Below are positions 16,406 through 24,600 of a stretch of 42,843 nucleotides of DNA, one piece after another. The DNA comes from an uncultured Pseudomonadales bacterium (GTDB lineage: Bacteria; Pseudomonadota; Gammaproteobacteria; Pseudomonadales; Pseudohongiellaceae). Below the pieces are notes generated by a model that saw only the letters and a program-made list of their open reading frames with translations, ran no database searches and was not told the DNA's origin. Within the stretch, counting starts at the first letter, position 1. Each line of letters begins with the position of its first letter. The translations under genes were made by a program, and so were the position numbers. Where the stretch lies: positions 1-42,843 of the forward strand of contig CASQMQ010000049.1 of NCBI GenBank assembly GCA_949430125.1, given 5' to 3'.

Positions 16406-18634
16406 TTAATTCCCAGGGGAATACTCTTTTTCCAGATTCGCCTCGATATCTTCTCTATAGAACAGCACGTCTCTAAATTCGCCCTGGGTATACATCTCAG
16501 CTTGATCATCGAAATGCGGTGAGTTTGGATCATTGTGCAGTCCGCCTACCGTTATAGCCTTTGCGGTAACTCTATCGCCGAACTCCACCGCTGCGACGAA
16601 ACTGTTGCCGCTGGTGCCGTACATCTTCTTAGTGTTTGGATAAGTTCTGCTACCAAATGATGCTAGCGAACCCCAGCGCGACGATGCGAAGGCTACGGGT
16701 AGGCTTTCTGCCTCATCGTTAAAATTCTGCACGATATCGCCGTTCAACCGCTGATAGCGATTAACCTCTCCCCAAGGAACTCTCCAGTCGCCAAAGTCTA
16801 CTTCTAGCTGGTTTGCTGCCTGGCGCAAGGTAAACAGCTTCTCATCGCTGCTCGCGTTGTTTGCCATATATTCATAGACATTAATATTGGCCGCCGCAGC
16901 GTCGGTGGATACCTCATTCATCAGTATCTGTCCCCAATAGACGGCGAGGGTGGTTGCGGTTGAGTCCAGCGAATACTTGTAGTCCCAGCCTCGAAGCAAT
17001 TCGATGTACTCCAGCGTTTTAGATTGAATCGAGGCTGGAGGCTCGCCTTGTCGGTCTGCAGCCGCAGTGATTAGGAGTGCGGGGATTAGGTCTTCAAACG
17101 CCGTTAGGGTGGGGTCGTAGGCAGCCTCGATAAGCTTGTCTATTGTGAAGTCGCTTCGGTCTTTCAAGACACGAACGGCGTGTATACCACGAGGATTTTC
17201 CGAGTTGTTTGCCATATAGGAAGGGTAGTCCTCAACTCGTGGGCTATATTCCCCTGCCGCCGTGAATGGCCAGTTGTTAGTGTTCTGAATCCATCCATTG
17301 GGTGGGTTCAGCAGGTTAATTATCTCATCGACAGGGTGCAGACCCTGCCATTCCGTAGCCGGGTCACGGCCATCTAGAGGGCTGTTCCAATCGAAGGAGG
17401 TGTCGCGAACCGGAACGAAGTTACCGTGATAGTAGGCAATATTGCCATCGGAGTCGGCATACACTGTATTGTTTGATGAGTTGGTCTGTAGCTCCATGCT
17501 CGCGTAGAACTCAGCATGGTTCTGTGCCTTGGTACGGGTGTAGGATTGAGTGAGAGCCTTAATCGGCTCCTGCATGAGTTTAATGCTCACCCACTTTCCA
17601 TCCTGTTCGCGAATTATTGGTCCGTGATGACTGTGATAGACAGTGAATATTTGTTCGTCAGTATCATCACCATTTTTATATGGAAGGATAATTTCTTTTT
17701 CTATTAGTTTTCGTTCCTCATCTCCGAACAGGTAATAGTAGCCATCATCTTTCTGTACAATGGTTTCGAGATATTCATCGATTGCATCGGCGCGGCTCGA
17801 AGTGTGCATCCAGCCTGCATTCTCGTTGAAGCCCTGATAGATGAAGAACTGTCCCCAAGTAACGGCGCCATAGGCATTCAATCCTTCCTCGCTGACCATA
17901 TGCAGCTCCGAGCGGAAGAAGAAAGAGGTATGTGGGTTTATTAGAAGCAGAGCCTCACCATTCACAGTGTTCGAAGGGGCAATCGCGAAGCCATTGGATC
18001 CGCGTGGCTCGCCATCGAAAATAGATTCGACTTGCGCCACTATGGTGCCGTCACCATAGAAGCGTTGTAGTTCTCGAAGATTGACCCTCTCAATATCGCC
18101 ACCTATGCTACCTTCCGAGAACGTCAACGCCATCCACGGCTCGAAACGATCGATGACTTTTGGTGTCACCTCGGGGTGGGTGTAGAGGTAGTAGTTGAGG
18201 CCATCGGCGAACGCATTCATCAGGGCCCGCAACCACTCGGGGCTCTGGGCATACTGCGCCTGCATATCGGCGGGGTCGATGAACAGCTTCATGCGTAGAT
18301 CGCGAAACAGTTCGGCTTCTCCCTCGGCCTCTGCTAAGCGGCCCATGGCATTGATATAATTTGTCTCGACTCGATTAAAATCGTCCTCGGCCTGTGCGTA
18401 CAGTGTGCCGAATACGGTATCGGCATCTGTCTGTCCATAGATGTGGGCGATGCCCCAGTTGTCTCTGCTGATGGTAACGTTGCTTGCCAGTTGTTCCCAG
18501 CGGGCTAGCTCAGCTGGGTCGACTTGCGGTGAGGATGAAATAGCTTGGCTTACCGATTCAGTCTCTTGTGACAGCGGCGAGCAGCCTGCAAGTAATGTGA
18601 TCAACAACAGTGCTGATAGAGGATATTTCTTCAT
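16406..18634 (-). CDS. Penicillin-acylase-family Ntn hydrolase, lipoprotein (PvdQ/acylase-like)
   Basis: A 742-residue acylase proenzyme of the penicillin G acylase / acyl-homoserine-lactone acylase superfamily. Lipobox LLAGC gives acyl-Cys18, so it is a periplasm-facing lipoprotein. The alpha part contains the NWGIAHIYGQTDAD-type segment (59-72). The autoprocessing site is RGSNGFAIAP, with Ser213 as the future N-terminal nucleophile, followed by the NPHTSF segment and the later conserved NNWPFTAAG region. Family members hydrolyse N-acyl bonds (beta-lactam side chains, acyl-homoserine lactones, acylated peptides); the acyl preference cannot be read here. It lies 58 bp downstream of the amidohydrolase gene, so the two probably form an operon. 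The C-terminal EYSPGN is echoed by EYSPGY in a downstream frame (see findings). Confidence 0.9.
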   Translation of the reverse strand: MKKYPLSALLLITLLAGCSPLSQETESVSQAISSSPQVDPAELARWEQLASNVTISRDNWGIAHIYGQTDADTVFGTLYAQAEDDFNRVETNYINAMGRLAEAEGEAELFRDLRMKLFIDPADMQAQYAQSPEWLRALMNAFADGLNYYLYTHPEVTPKVIDRFEPWMALTFSEGSIGGDIERVNLRELQRFYGDGTIVAQVESIFDGEPRGSNGFAIAPSNTVNGEALLLINPHTSFFFRSELHMVSEEGLNAYGAVTWGQFFIYQGFNENAGWMHTSSRADAIDEYLETIVQKDDGYYYLFGDEERKLIEKEIILPYKNGDDTDEQIFTVYHSHHGPIIREQDGKWVSIKLMQEPIKALTQSYTRTKAQNHAEFYASMELQTNSSNNTVYADSDGNIAYYHGNFVPVRDTSFDWNSPLDGRDPATEWQGLHPVDEIINLLNPPNGWIQNTNNWPFTAAGEYSPRVEDYPSYMANNSENPRGIHAVRVLKDRSDFTIDKLIEAAYDPTLTAFEDLIPALLITAAADRQGEPPASIQSKTLEYIELLRGWDYKYSLDSTATTLAVYWGQILMNEVSTDAAAANINVYEYMANNASSDEKLFTLRQAANQLEVDFGDWRVPWGEVNRYQRLNGDIVQNFNDEAESLPVAFASSRWGSLASFGSRTYPNTKKMYGTSGNSFVAAVEFGDRVTAKAITVGGLHNDPNSPHFDDQAEMYTQGEFRDVLFYREDIEANLEKEYSPGN

Positions 18635-18692
18635 AGTCGCTAACCTGTGCCGTGAAGCATCAGCAATGTGTAACTTAAGTGCGAGCTACAAG

Positions 18693-20348
18693 CTAGTCTG
18701 TAACACGTTGCCCGTTTACCCATGTTTGTCTTACTTCTATCTGCCAGATCTCGCTCTCATCGATCGCGAACATATCTCTATCTAGAATTATAAAGTCTGC
18801 CTTCTTGCCCGGTTCCAAAGTGCCGAGTATATTTTCCTGATGACCCGAGTAGGCTGCGTCGATGGTGAAGCTGGCGAAGGCTTCAATAGCCGTCATCTTC
18901 TCTTCGGGGAACCAACCACCTGGAGGCTGGTTGTTCTTGTCCTGACGAGTGATCGCTGCGTGCAGCCCGAAGAAGGGGTTCGGTGATTCCACAGGAAAGT
19001 CGGACCCGTTAGCTATCAACGCGCCAGCGTCGATTAGCTTGCGCCAAGCATAGGCACCCTGAATACGTATTTCGCCTATCCTGTCGACTGCCATGTTCTT
19101 GTCACTGGTGGCGTGTGTTGCCTGCATCGAAGGGATAACTCCGAGCTCTGCGAAGCGCAGTATGTCCTCATAGCGCAAAATCTGTGCGTGCTCTACTCTG
19201 TGTCTCAAATCTCTAGAGTCCGTTTCGGCGATGAGCTGCTCGTAGTTATCCAATACAGCCATATTCGCATTGTCGCCGATCGCATGAGTATTCACCTGAA
19301 AGCCCGCGTTCATGGCCGCACGCATAAAATATTCAAGACGTTCTGGATTATGCAATAAAAGGCCTGTGTGCCCGGATTGATCGGAATAGTCGTCTATCAT
19401 AGCGGCACCGCGGCTACCCAGTGCTCCATCGGCGGCGATTTTTACGCTGTTCATGGTAAGCGTGTCATCTGCGCTGCGGTAGTGTCCCTCATTGAGGCGC
19501 TGCTCATAGAAACTATCTCCCGCGGATAACATTACGTTGACGCGGATGGGAAGAGTGCCATCGTCTAGCAGCTGCTTGTAAGCTTCTATTGTATCGCTTC
19601 CTGCGCCGGCATCGTGAACGCTGGTCAAGCCCTGTTTTGCCAATTCGAGCATCGCTGTGCGCAGAGCGAATTTTTGTTCTTCCATACTGATTGCTGGAAT
19701 CTGTGATCGAATAAGAGCCATGGCATTGTCGATGAATACGCCGGTAGGGTTTCCGTCTTCGTCACGAATTATTTGACCGCCGTCTGGATCTTCACTTCGA
19801 CGGTCGACTCCGGCCAGTTGCATAGCCGCGCTGTTTGCCCATCCCGCGTGACCGTCTACACGGCTGAGCCAAACAGGTTTGTCTGGCAGGGCCGCGTCCA
19901 AGCTCACTGCCGATGGGAATTCGTTACTATCCCACAGCACTTGATTCCAGCCCCTCCCCTGAATCCATTCAAGCTGTTCGCTATTCTCCGCGAAGTCTAC
20001 GACGCGCTGCACTGCTGCTTGTTCTGTCTCGGTTCCCACTAAATCAACTCGCAACAGACTTAGGCCATAACTTAGAATGTGTCCGTGCGCATCGATCAGC
20101 CCGGGTATTAGCGTCTGACCGTCGCCGTCGATAAGCAGATCTGCCTGTTCTGGTAACTTTTCGCCTTCCGCGAAAACACGATCAACACGATCATCAGTAA
20201 ACTGTATGGCGTTAAACTGCTGTAGCTCGCGGTTCGCGTTGAGCGTGTAGCCATTTACGTTCATGTAGAGGGTAGTATCAGCGGCAAGAGAGGCGCTCAG
20301 GGCGGCTGCCAGTGGCAACACTAGAGCACAAAGGAATAGCTTCTTCAT
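18693..20348 (-). CDS. Secreted YtcJ-type amidohydrolase
   Basis: A 551-residue exported metal-dependent hydrolase. The ATG at 20348 is chosen over upstream in-frame starts because it begins a textbook signal peptide (MKKLF..., cleavage about LAA|DTT) and follows a CCGGAAAC box. The beta-sandwich/TIM-barrel architecture of the YtcJ/AepA group is evident: PGLIDAHGH with metal ligands His88 and His90, later VKIAADGALGSRGA, then a THAIGDNAN His segment, an RVEHAQ His segment and SDFPV with the metal Asp. Relatives act on N-acyl amino acids, formamides or cyclic amides. Its position upstream of the acylase gene suggests sequential attack on acylated amines or peptides; inference only. Confidence 0.9.
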   Translation of the reverse strand: MKKLFLCALVLPLAAALSASLAADTTLYMNVNGYTLNANRELQQFNAIQFTDDRVDRVFAEGEKLPEQADLLIDGDGQTLIPGLIDAHGHILSYGLSLLRVDLVGTETEQAAVQRVVDFAENSEQLEWIQGRGWNQVLWDSNEFPSAVSLDAALPDKPVWLSRVDGHAGWANSAAMQLAGVDRRSEDPDGGQIIRDEDGNPTGVFIDNAMALIRSQIPAISMEEQKFALRTAMLELAKQGLTSVHDAGAGSDTIEAYKQLLDDGTLPIRVNVMLSAGDSFYEQRLNEGHYRSADDTLTMNSVKIAADGALGSRGAAMIDDYSDQSGHTGLLLHNPERLEYFMRAAMNAGFQVNTHAIGDNANMAVLDNYEQLIAETDSRDLRHRVEHAQILRYEDILRFAELGVIPSMQATHATSDKNMAVDRIGEIRIQGAYAWRKLIDAGALIANGSDFPVESPNPFFGLHAAITRQDKNNQPPGGWFPEEKMTAIEAFASFTIDAAYSGHQENILGTLEPGKKADFIILDRDMFAIDESEIWQIEVRQTWVNGQRVTD

Positions 20349-20490
20349 TGTTTCCGGATTCTTATCTAGTTGATCGTTGAGTCTTGATACTAGCAACTTC
20401 TCTCTAGGCTGTCATAACGCTTTGAAGTCGCATTCTTGCTGCTCTAAATAGTGTTAGGCCTTAATGGATTTTTTTCAGGAGGTTTAGACG

Positions 20491-20524
20491 AAAAAAAACC
20501 CGGTTACTTTTCAGTGACCAGGTT
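20491..20524 (-). terminator. Rho-independent terminator of redoxin-cytochrome-monooxygenase gene A
   Basis: Arms 20497-20508 and 20513-20524 pair over 12 positions with one mismatch around a 4-base loop. On the minus strand the stem is followed by eight T residues. It sits 22 bp past the stop codon, separating this gene from the amidohydrolase gene downstream. Confidence 0.85.
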
Positions 20525-20545
20525 TTTACAAACAGCTAGCTAAGA

Positions 20546-22306
20546 CTATTCACCTTCACTTGATTCTGCATCCACATAGCGGAAGAAGCCGAACATCATC
20601 TCTTGCCAAGTTTGCTCACCCCACGAAATCTCTGCTGAGGGATCTGGGTTGTAAGGATTCATCGCAGAATTATCGAACGTGGCGCGGAAGACCATCTCTG
20701 TGCCAGCAGGGAGGAACTTAGGCTCTTTAAAGTCGTAAGTTTTCTGCCAGTTGAACTGATAGTTCGGCACGTTGAGAATCTCTTCTTCCGTTCCGTCAGG
20801 GTAGACGAGTTTGAAGTTCGCATCTTGTCCTCGGTAGTGCATGTGAGGGCCAACCATAGTCAAGTAGGCGTCTTTACGGAATTTCTTAGAAGCCACCATT
20901 TCATGATTTGCTTCGAACGGAGCAATAGCGATCTCGAGATCAGCAGCCGAACCACCTAAAATAGCGCGCTCAGGCTCTTCGTCCCAGAAATGTATACCAA
21001 TTTCAGAAGCATCAACGGTCTCTTTGCCTGAAGAGGTGTAATGCATTTGAAGAATTAGGCCGCTTCCCTGCGCGAGCGGGAATCCTGCGTCGTCTGGGTA
21101 AGTATTGATAGTGTTACCTGGGGCGTACGCACCGAGGCCGATGCCTTGATTAAGAATGCCGAAGGGGTTCGTTCTGCGTCCGCGGCCCGTATCAGGCGCT
21201 TGCGCCCAAGCGATAATGTGGTGCAGAACTGTGGTATCTCCGGCAACGAACTCAACCGCCTTAACCCACTTATCTTCTGGTAGGTCTAAGGGGAGAACGA
21301 GGTTACGGTACTCAACTGTGCCAGTCGCAGGGATAGTCTGCGGTGGGATGTTAACGATCATATCTGGCTCGCCGTGGCCCCATTTAACCGGAGAAATTTT
21401 GTATTCTGCGAGGGGGTCTGTTGAGCTGTCGTTCCCCGCGCCGCTGTCGATCCAATGGACGAGTTTCTGCGTCTCTTCGACAGAGATCTGGTTAACACCG
21501 TGGAACTGGTTCGAATACTCAGCCCCGATCTGTCCTGGCGGCATGCGCTTGGTAATTAGCACTTCACGAATCATTGGCGACCAGCCCTGAACCATTTGAT
21601 GGCTGCTCATTGCGAAAGGGGCTATGCCGCCTTCCATATGGCAGGTAACACAGCGTTCCTTAAGAATAGGCGCAACGTCGTTGGCGTAGGATACTGAAGA
21701 GACAACAGCGGCGCTGGTTGAGAAGTCAATCTCGTCGCCCTTGCTTTCAGCTTGCTCTGCAGCAATGCTTTGACCTGCAATAAACGCGGTTAGCGCGTCC
21801 GCGACATAATGCTCTTTAGCGCGCCTTGCGCGGCTGCCTTGAGAAAAGCGATCGTTAAGTGCGCCTCGGTAAACAACCTCTTTGGCTGTTGGGTCAAGGA
21901 TTGCTACTTCTGCAGTTCGGCTAAGGCCAAGCTCTTTGGCAACCAGTTGTGTGTCATCCATGAGAATACGCAGAGTTATGTCTTCTTTCTCCGCTGCTTC
22001 TCGCATGGCCAGCTTGTCAACGGAGCCAGTTGAATTGATCATTAAGAACTCGACCTTCTGCCCTTCGAATTGCTCAGCGACGTCCGCAAGATCAGAAGCG
22101 GCACGACGTGCGTCTCTGCTTTGGGGATCGTAGGAAAAAAGAACAATAGCCTGTTCGTCGCCATGGCGGCTTAGTTGGAAAAAACGGCCTTCGGAATCAG
22201 TTAATGAGAAATCGCTAATTCGATCAGCGGCATTGACGGACATGCCAACGAAAACTGTCATTAGTGATGCGGCTGCAATCTTGGCAATCATTAAAAACCT
22301 AAGCAT
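20546..22306 (-). CDS. Redoxin-cytochrome c-PHM-like copper monooxygenase fusion, paralog A
   Basis: A 586-residue exported three-module protein. After the signal peptide (1-26) comes a redoxin-fold domain (about 28-180). In it the peroxidatic region reads SYDPQSRDA with no Cys, so it is probably not redox active. Next is a monohaem cytochrome c module: CVTCH at 219-223 and axial-Met candidate M255 in KRMPP. The C-terminal copper monooxygenase module keeps all PHM ligand positions: HH 362-363 and H422 (LQMHY) for CuH, H488/H490 (PHMHYRG) and M570 (WQEMM) for CuM. AGGAGAG precedes the ATG. In PHM the two coppers hydroxylate the alpha-carbon of C-terminal glycine using ascorbate electrons. Here the haem module may supply electrons. 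Substrate unknown. It stands apart from the tandem pair B/C and is divergent from the nuclease-like gene. Confidence 0.88.
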   Translation of the reverse strand: MLRFLMIAKIAAASLMTVFVGMSVNAADRISDFSLTDSEGRFFQLSRHGDEQAIVLFSYDPQSRDARRAASDLADVAEQFEGQKVEFLMINSTGSVDKLAMREAAEKEDITLRILMDDTQLVAKELGLSRTAEVAILDPTAKEVVYRGALNDRFSQGSRARRAKEHYVADALTAFIAGQSIAAEQAESKGDEIDFSTSAAVVSSVSYANDVAPILKERCVTCHMEGGIAPFAMSSHQMVQGWSPMIREVLITKRMPPGQIGAEYSNQFHGVNQISVEETQKLVHWIDSGAGNDSSTDPLAEYKISPVKWGHGEPDMIVNIPPQTIPATGTVEYRNLVLPLDLPEDKWVKAVEFVAGDTTVLHHIIAWAQAPDTGRGRRTNPFGILNQGIGLGAYAPGNTINTYPDDAGFPLAQGSGLILQMHYTSSGKETVDASEIGIHFWDEEPERAILGGSAADLEIAIAPFEANHEMVASKKFRKDAYLTMVGPHMHYRGQDANFKLVYPDGTEEEILNVPNYQFNWQKTYDFKEPKFLPAGTEMVFRATFDNSAMNPYNPDPSAEISWGEQTWQEMMFGFFRYVDAESSEGE

Positions 22307-22822
22307 TTTGCTCTCCTAAAACTTCAAAAATATAAAGTACTGCTTGCTAACCTAGAATGCATATTAGAGTGCAAATCCAAGGAATACTTCCCGAATATTG
22401 GAAAGAGTGTAAATTTTAATAATCGAATAGCTGTTTTTCACCAAATTGGGCTATTTCCAATGATCTGTACGCGGCAGTTGGGAAAATCCTTCGCGATACT
22501 CCTACAAATGTGAAAACCCGCTACCGCGGGAGGGAAGCTAATTATTTGATTCGCTAGCTATACCGTTTAAGCCAAGCAAATCGGCATAGAATCGGCAAAT
22601 CAATTTTTGTGAGGGATGCTCAATTTTTCCTTGTCAGGAAAATGCCCCAAGTGTTGGCAATATGAGGGATACCATAACTCGGACTATAGCGGCTTCACTG
22701 AGCACAATTAGGTCATTGTCAGGCTCGAATTAATGCTCAACCGGTGCTGGAGTTCAGTGGGCTACAGGCGTTAGACTCCATCTTAGTTCCGCGCCTGTCT
22801 AGGCCCTCAGTGAGGTGATAAC
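22307..22822. promoter_or_regulatory. Divergent intergenic region, about 515 bp
   Basis: It separates the paralog A gene (left) from the nuclease-like gene (right) and must carry both promoters. A short hairpin CCCGC/GCGGG is at 22517-22530. A 7-bp inverted repeat ACAGGCG...CGCCTGT is near 22763-22798. No gene, tRNA or known riboswitch pattern is recognised. Confidence 0.4.
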
Positions 22823-23656
22823 TTGTTTTTGAAATGTTCTAAACAGAGAGATATAGTCATTTGCTTAGGGCGTCAGGCGTTCTTGGCAGGCGTTCTCTGC
22901 CTATCTCGGATCGCTGCTCTGGGAGTATTGCTGATTGCCTCCATGTCTCAAAGTCAGGCTGCTGAGCTGCGTATAGCTCATTGCTTGTATGGTTGCCCAA
23001 AAGGGAGCAGCTCAGAGAACCACCTGATTCTTCGTCCTATATACGCACTTTCATACAACACGCGTAACAAGGTTGCGGACTGGGCTGCATATCGGGTTAC
23101 ATCCGGCTCGATAGGAATTGCGTCGAGCCTATCGCGCGCAGTCATGATTGATGACTTCGTCGAGGAGACGCTTAGTGCGGCGGATTTTATCAATGCCGAA
23201 GAGGCTGGATTTACTCGTGCGCAATTAGTGCCGCTGGTTAATTTTGCAGGCACCCCTTACTGGAATGAAGTGAATTATATGAGTAATGCTGTGGCACGCA
23301 GCCAGAATTTGAGCCTAGGTGCATGGTATGGCTTGGAATGGTCAATTCGAAATTTGGTTAACCGGGAGCGAGAAGTATATGTTTTGACCGGGCCTATTTT
23401 TCGAGACTCACCAGTCGTTGCGAGTTTGGAAACACAGACCCAGCACAGGGTGCCAGATGCATTTTTCAAAATTGTAGTCTCGGCAGATAATCGGGCTACG
23501 GCGTTTATCTTCGATCAAGATTTACCCGTACACGTTCATCACTGCGATACCAGAGCCGCTATCGATGAAATTGAAACGGCTACAGGATTAGAATTTTTCC
23601 CTGAAAATCCCAGGCTAGTTTTGGGATTGTTGGACACTAATCTGGGTTGTTTTTAG
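22823..23656 (+). CDS. Exported DNA/RNA non-specific nuclease-fold protein lacking the catalytic His
   Basis: A 277-residue protein with the layout of NUC1/Serratia-type beta-beta-alpha-metal nucleases: AEEAGFTRAQLVPLVNF, then YMSNAVARSQNLSLGAWYGLEWSIRNL and YVLTGPIF. The DRGH catalytic motif of active enzymes is replaced by TRAQ (131-134), so the general-base His is absent, while the metal-binding Asn region (N155/N162) is kept. The TTG start at 22823 is chosen because GAGGTG at 22812-22817 is well spaced from it and no in-frame ATG gives a full signal sequence. The hydrophobic stretch 29-40 with QAA|ELR cleavage gives export. Four Cys in the mature part (CLYGC, HHCDT and LGCF) could form disulfides. 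It overlaps the convergent YajG-like gene by 4 bp. It may be an inactive binding protein, or may use another mechanism. Confidence 0.78.
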   Translation: MFLKCSKQRDIVICLGRQAFLAGVLCLSRIAALGVLLIASMSQSQAAELRIAHCLYGCPKGSSSENHLILRPIYALSYNTRNKVADWAAYRVTSGSIGIASSLSRAVMIDDFVEETLSAADFINAEEAGFTRAQLVPLVNFAGTPYWNEVNYMSNAVARSQNLSLGAWYGLEWSIRNLVNREREVYVLTGPIFRDSPVVASLETQTQHRVPDAFFKIVVSADNRATAFIFDQDLPVHVHHCDTRAAIDEIETATGLEFFPENPRLVLGLLDTNLGCF

Positions 23657-24225
23657 CGAATCTCAGCTAGAAAATAGTCATCGCCGATAAGCTCATTAAT
23701 TAGTCTATCCAGAGCAGCACTTACAGTGACTGCCATGCCTTCGGTGGTAGGAGCTCTGCCGCGACCGAATAGGTTTGTCTGCCACACCGTGCGACTGCCA
23801 CTCATTAGCTGTACAGAGGCGCGCAGTGTTAATTCTAGCGTCTCAACGCCGCCACGATCGATGATCTTTGCCTCAGTAGCCGTTAGGTTTCCCTGTAGGA
23901 ACATATCGCCATCTGCATCCACTAGATTTGCGTTCGCGTTGGCGAAGCCGCTTTGCATGGCATCCTGTATTATTTCAGCGATCGCCTTCTGCGCTTGAAA
24001 TCCATCGGCACCCAAAAGCTGAGCATCTGAAATCAGACGTGGGTTTGCTACTGCGCGACTATCTGTGAATTCGGCAATGCGTAAACTAACTTTCATGTTG
24101 CTTAGATCGGCGCGCGGGTTGCCAGTTTTTTCGTAGTTGATGACAATATCTTCCGCTGCTAGGGCGGGGATGGAGAATAAACTAATGCAGGCGGCACATA
24201 GTGAAATCATATATCGGATTTTCAT
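23653..24225 (-). CDS. YajG-like exported protein of unknown function
   Basis: About 190 residues. The ATG at 24225 is preferred over upstream in-frame starts because it begins a clean signal peptide (MKIRYMISLCAACISLFS..., cleavage ALA|AED). The mature part has an early VSLRIAEFTDSR strand followed by NPRLIS, an IAEIIQDAMQSGF helix, a GNLTATEAKI strand, a LTLRASVQL strand and a WQTNLFGRG turn. This resembles the YajG/Lipoprotein_16 type of small periplasmic proteins, but here no lipobox Cys is present and my confidence in the family is moderate. Its stop overlaps the stop of the convergent nuclease-like gene by 4 bp. An AAGAGAGA box lies upstream of the start at long spacing. Confidence 0.7.
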   Translation of the reverse strand: MKIRYMISLCAACISLFSIPALAAEDIVINYEKTGNPRADLSNMKVSLRIAEFTDSRAVANPRLISDAQLLGADGFQAQKAIAEIIQDAMQSGFANANANLVDADGDMFLQGNLTATEAKIIDRGGVETLELTLRASVQLMSGSRTVWQTNLFGRGRAPTTEGMAVTVSAALDRLINELIGDDYFLAEIR

Positions 24226-24541
24226 GGAGATGAGTCTCTCTTCGTTTATTGATTTAATGTTGGTTGTTGTGACTAATCGAATTTCTAAATTAGCCTTATC
24301 TGTTCGAGTTTTGAGCATAATTGACATGGTAAACATGATCAAGTATCCGAACCGAATAGAGAGTTGTAAAGATGAGCTACTGTTTGTCCTGCGTTCAGTA
24401 TTTTATAGATGGTGCTTATAGAATGTTTCGCGGCTAGGAGGCTATTCGGCAGCCATCAGCAGTTACAGGAAGCCGTTTCTTCACAGCTCAGAATTTCTTT
24501 GGTGATGCTTATAGAACTTTCCCGTAGCAATCGTAGGACAT
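24226..24541. other. Gene-free spacer
   Basis: About 315 bp between the YajG-like gene's start and the PAL-like gene's terminator. It must hold the promoter of the YajG-like gene. Only short overlapping frames are present, and I see no RNA gene. Confidence 0.4.
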
Positions 24542-24575
24542 AAAAAAGCCGTATCGAATTGCTTCGATACGGCTT
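24542..24575 (-). terminator. Rho-independent terminator of the PAL-like gene
   Basis: A perfect 13-bp stem (24546-24558 with 24563-24575) with a TTGC loop. On the minus strand it is followed by six T residues. It is 25 bp beyond the stop codon. Confidence 0.92.
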
Positions 24576-24600
24576 AGTTTAAAACACTCTGAAGAGTTTC

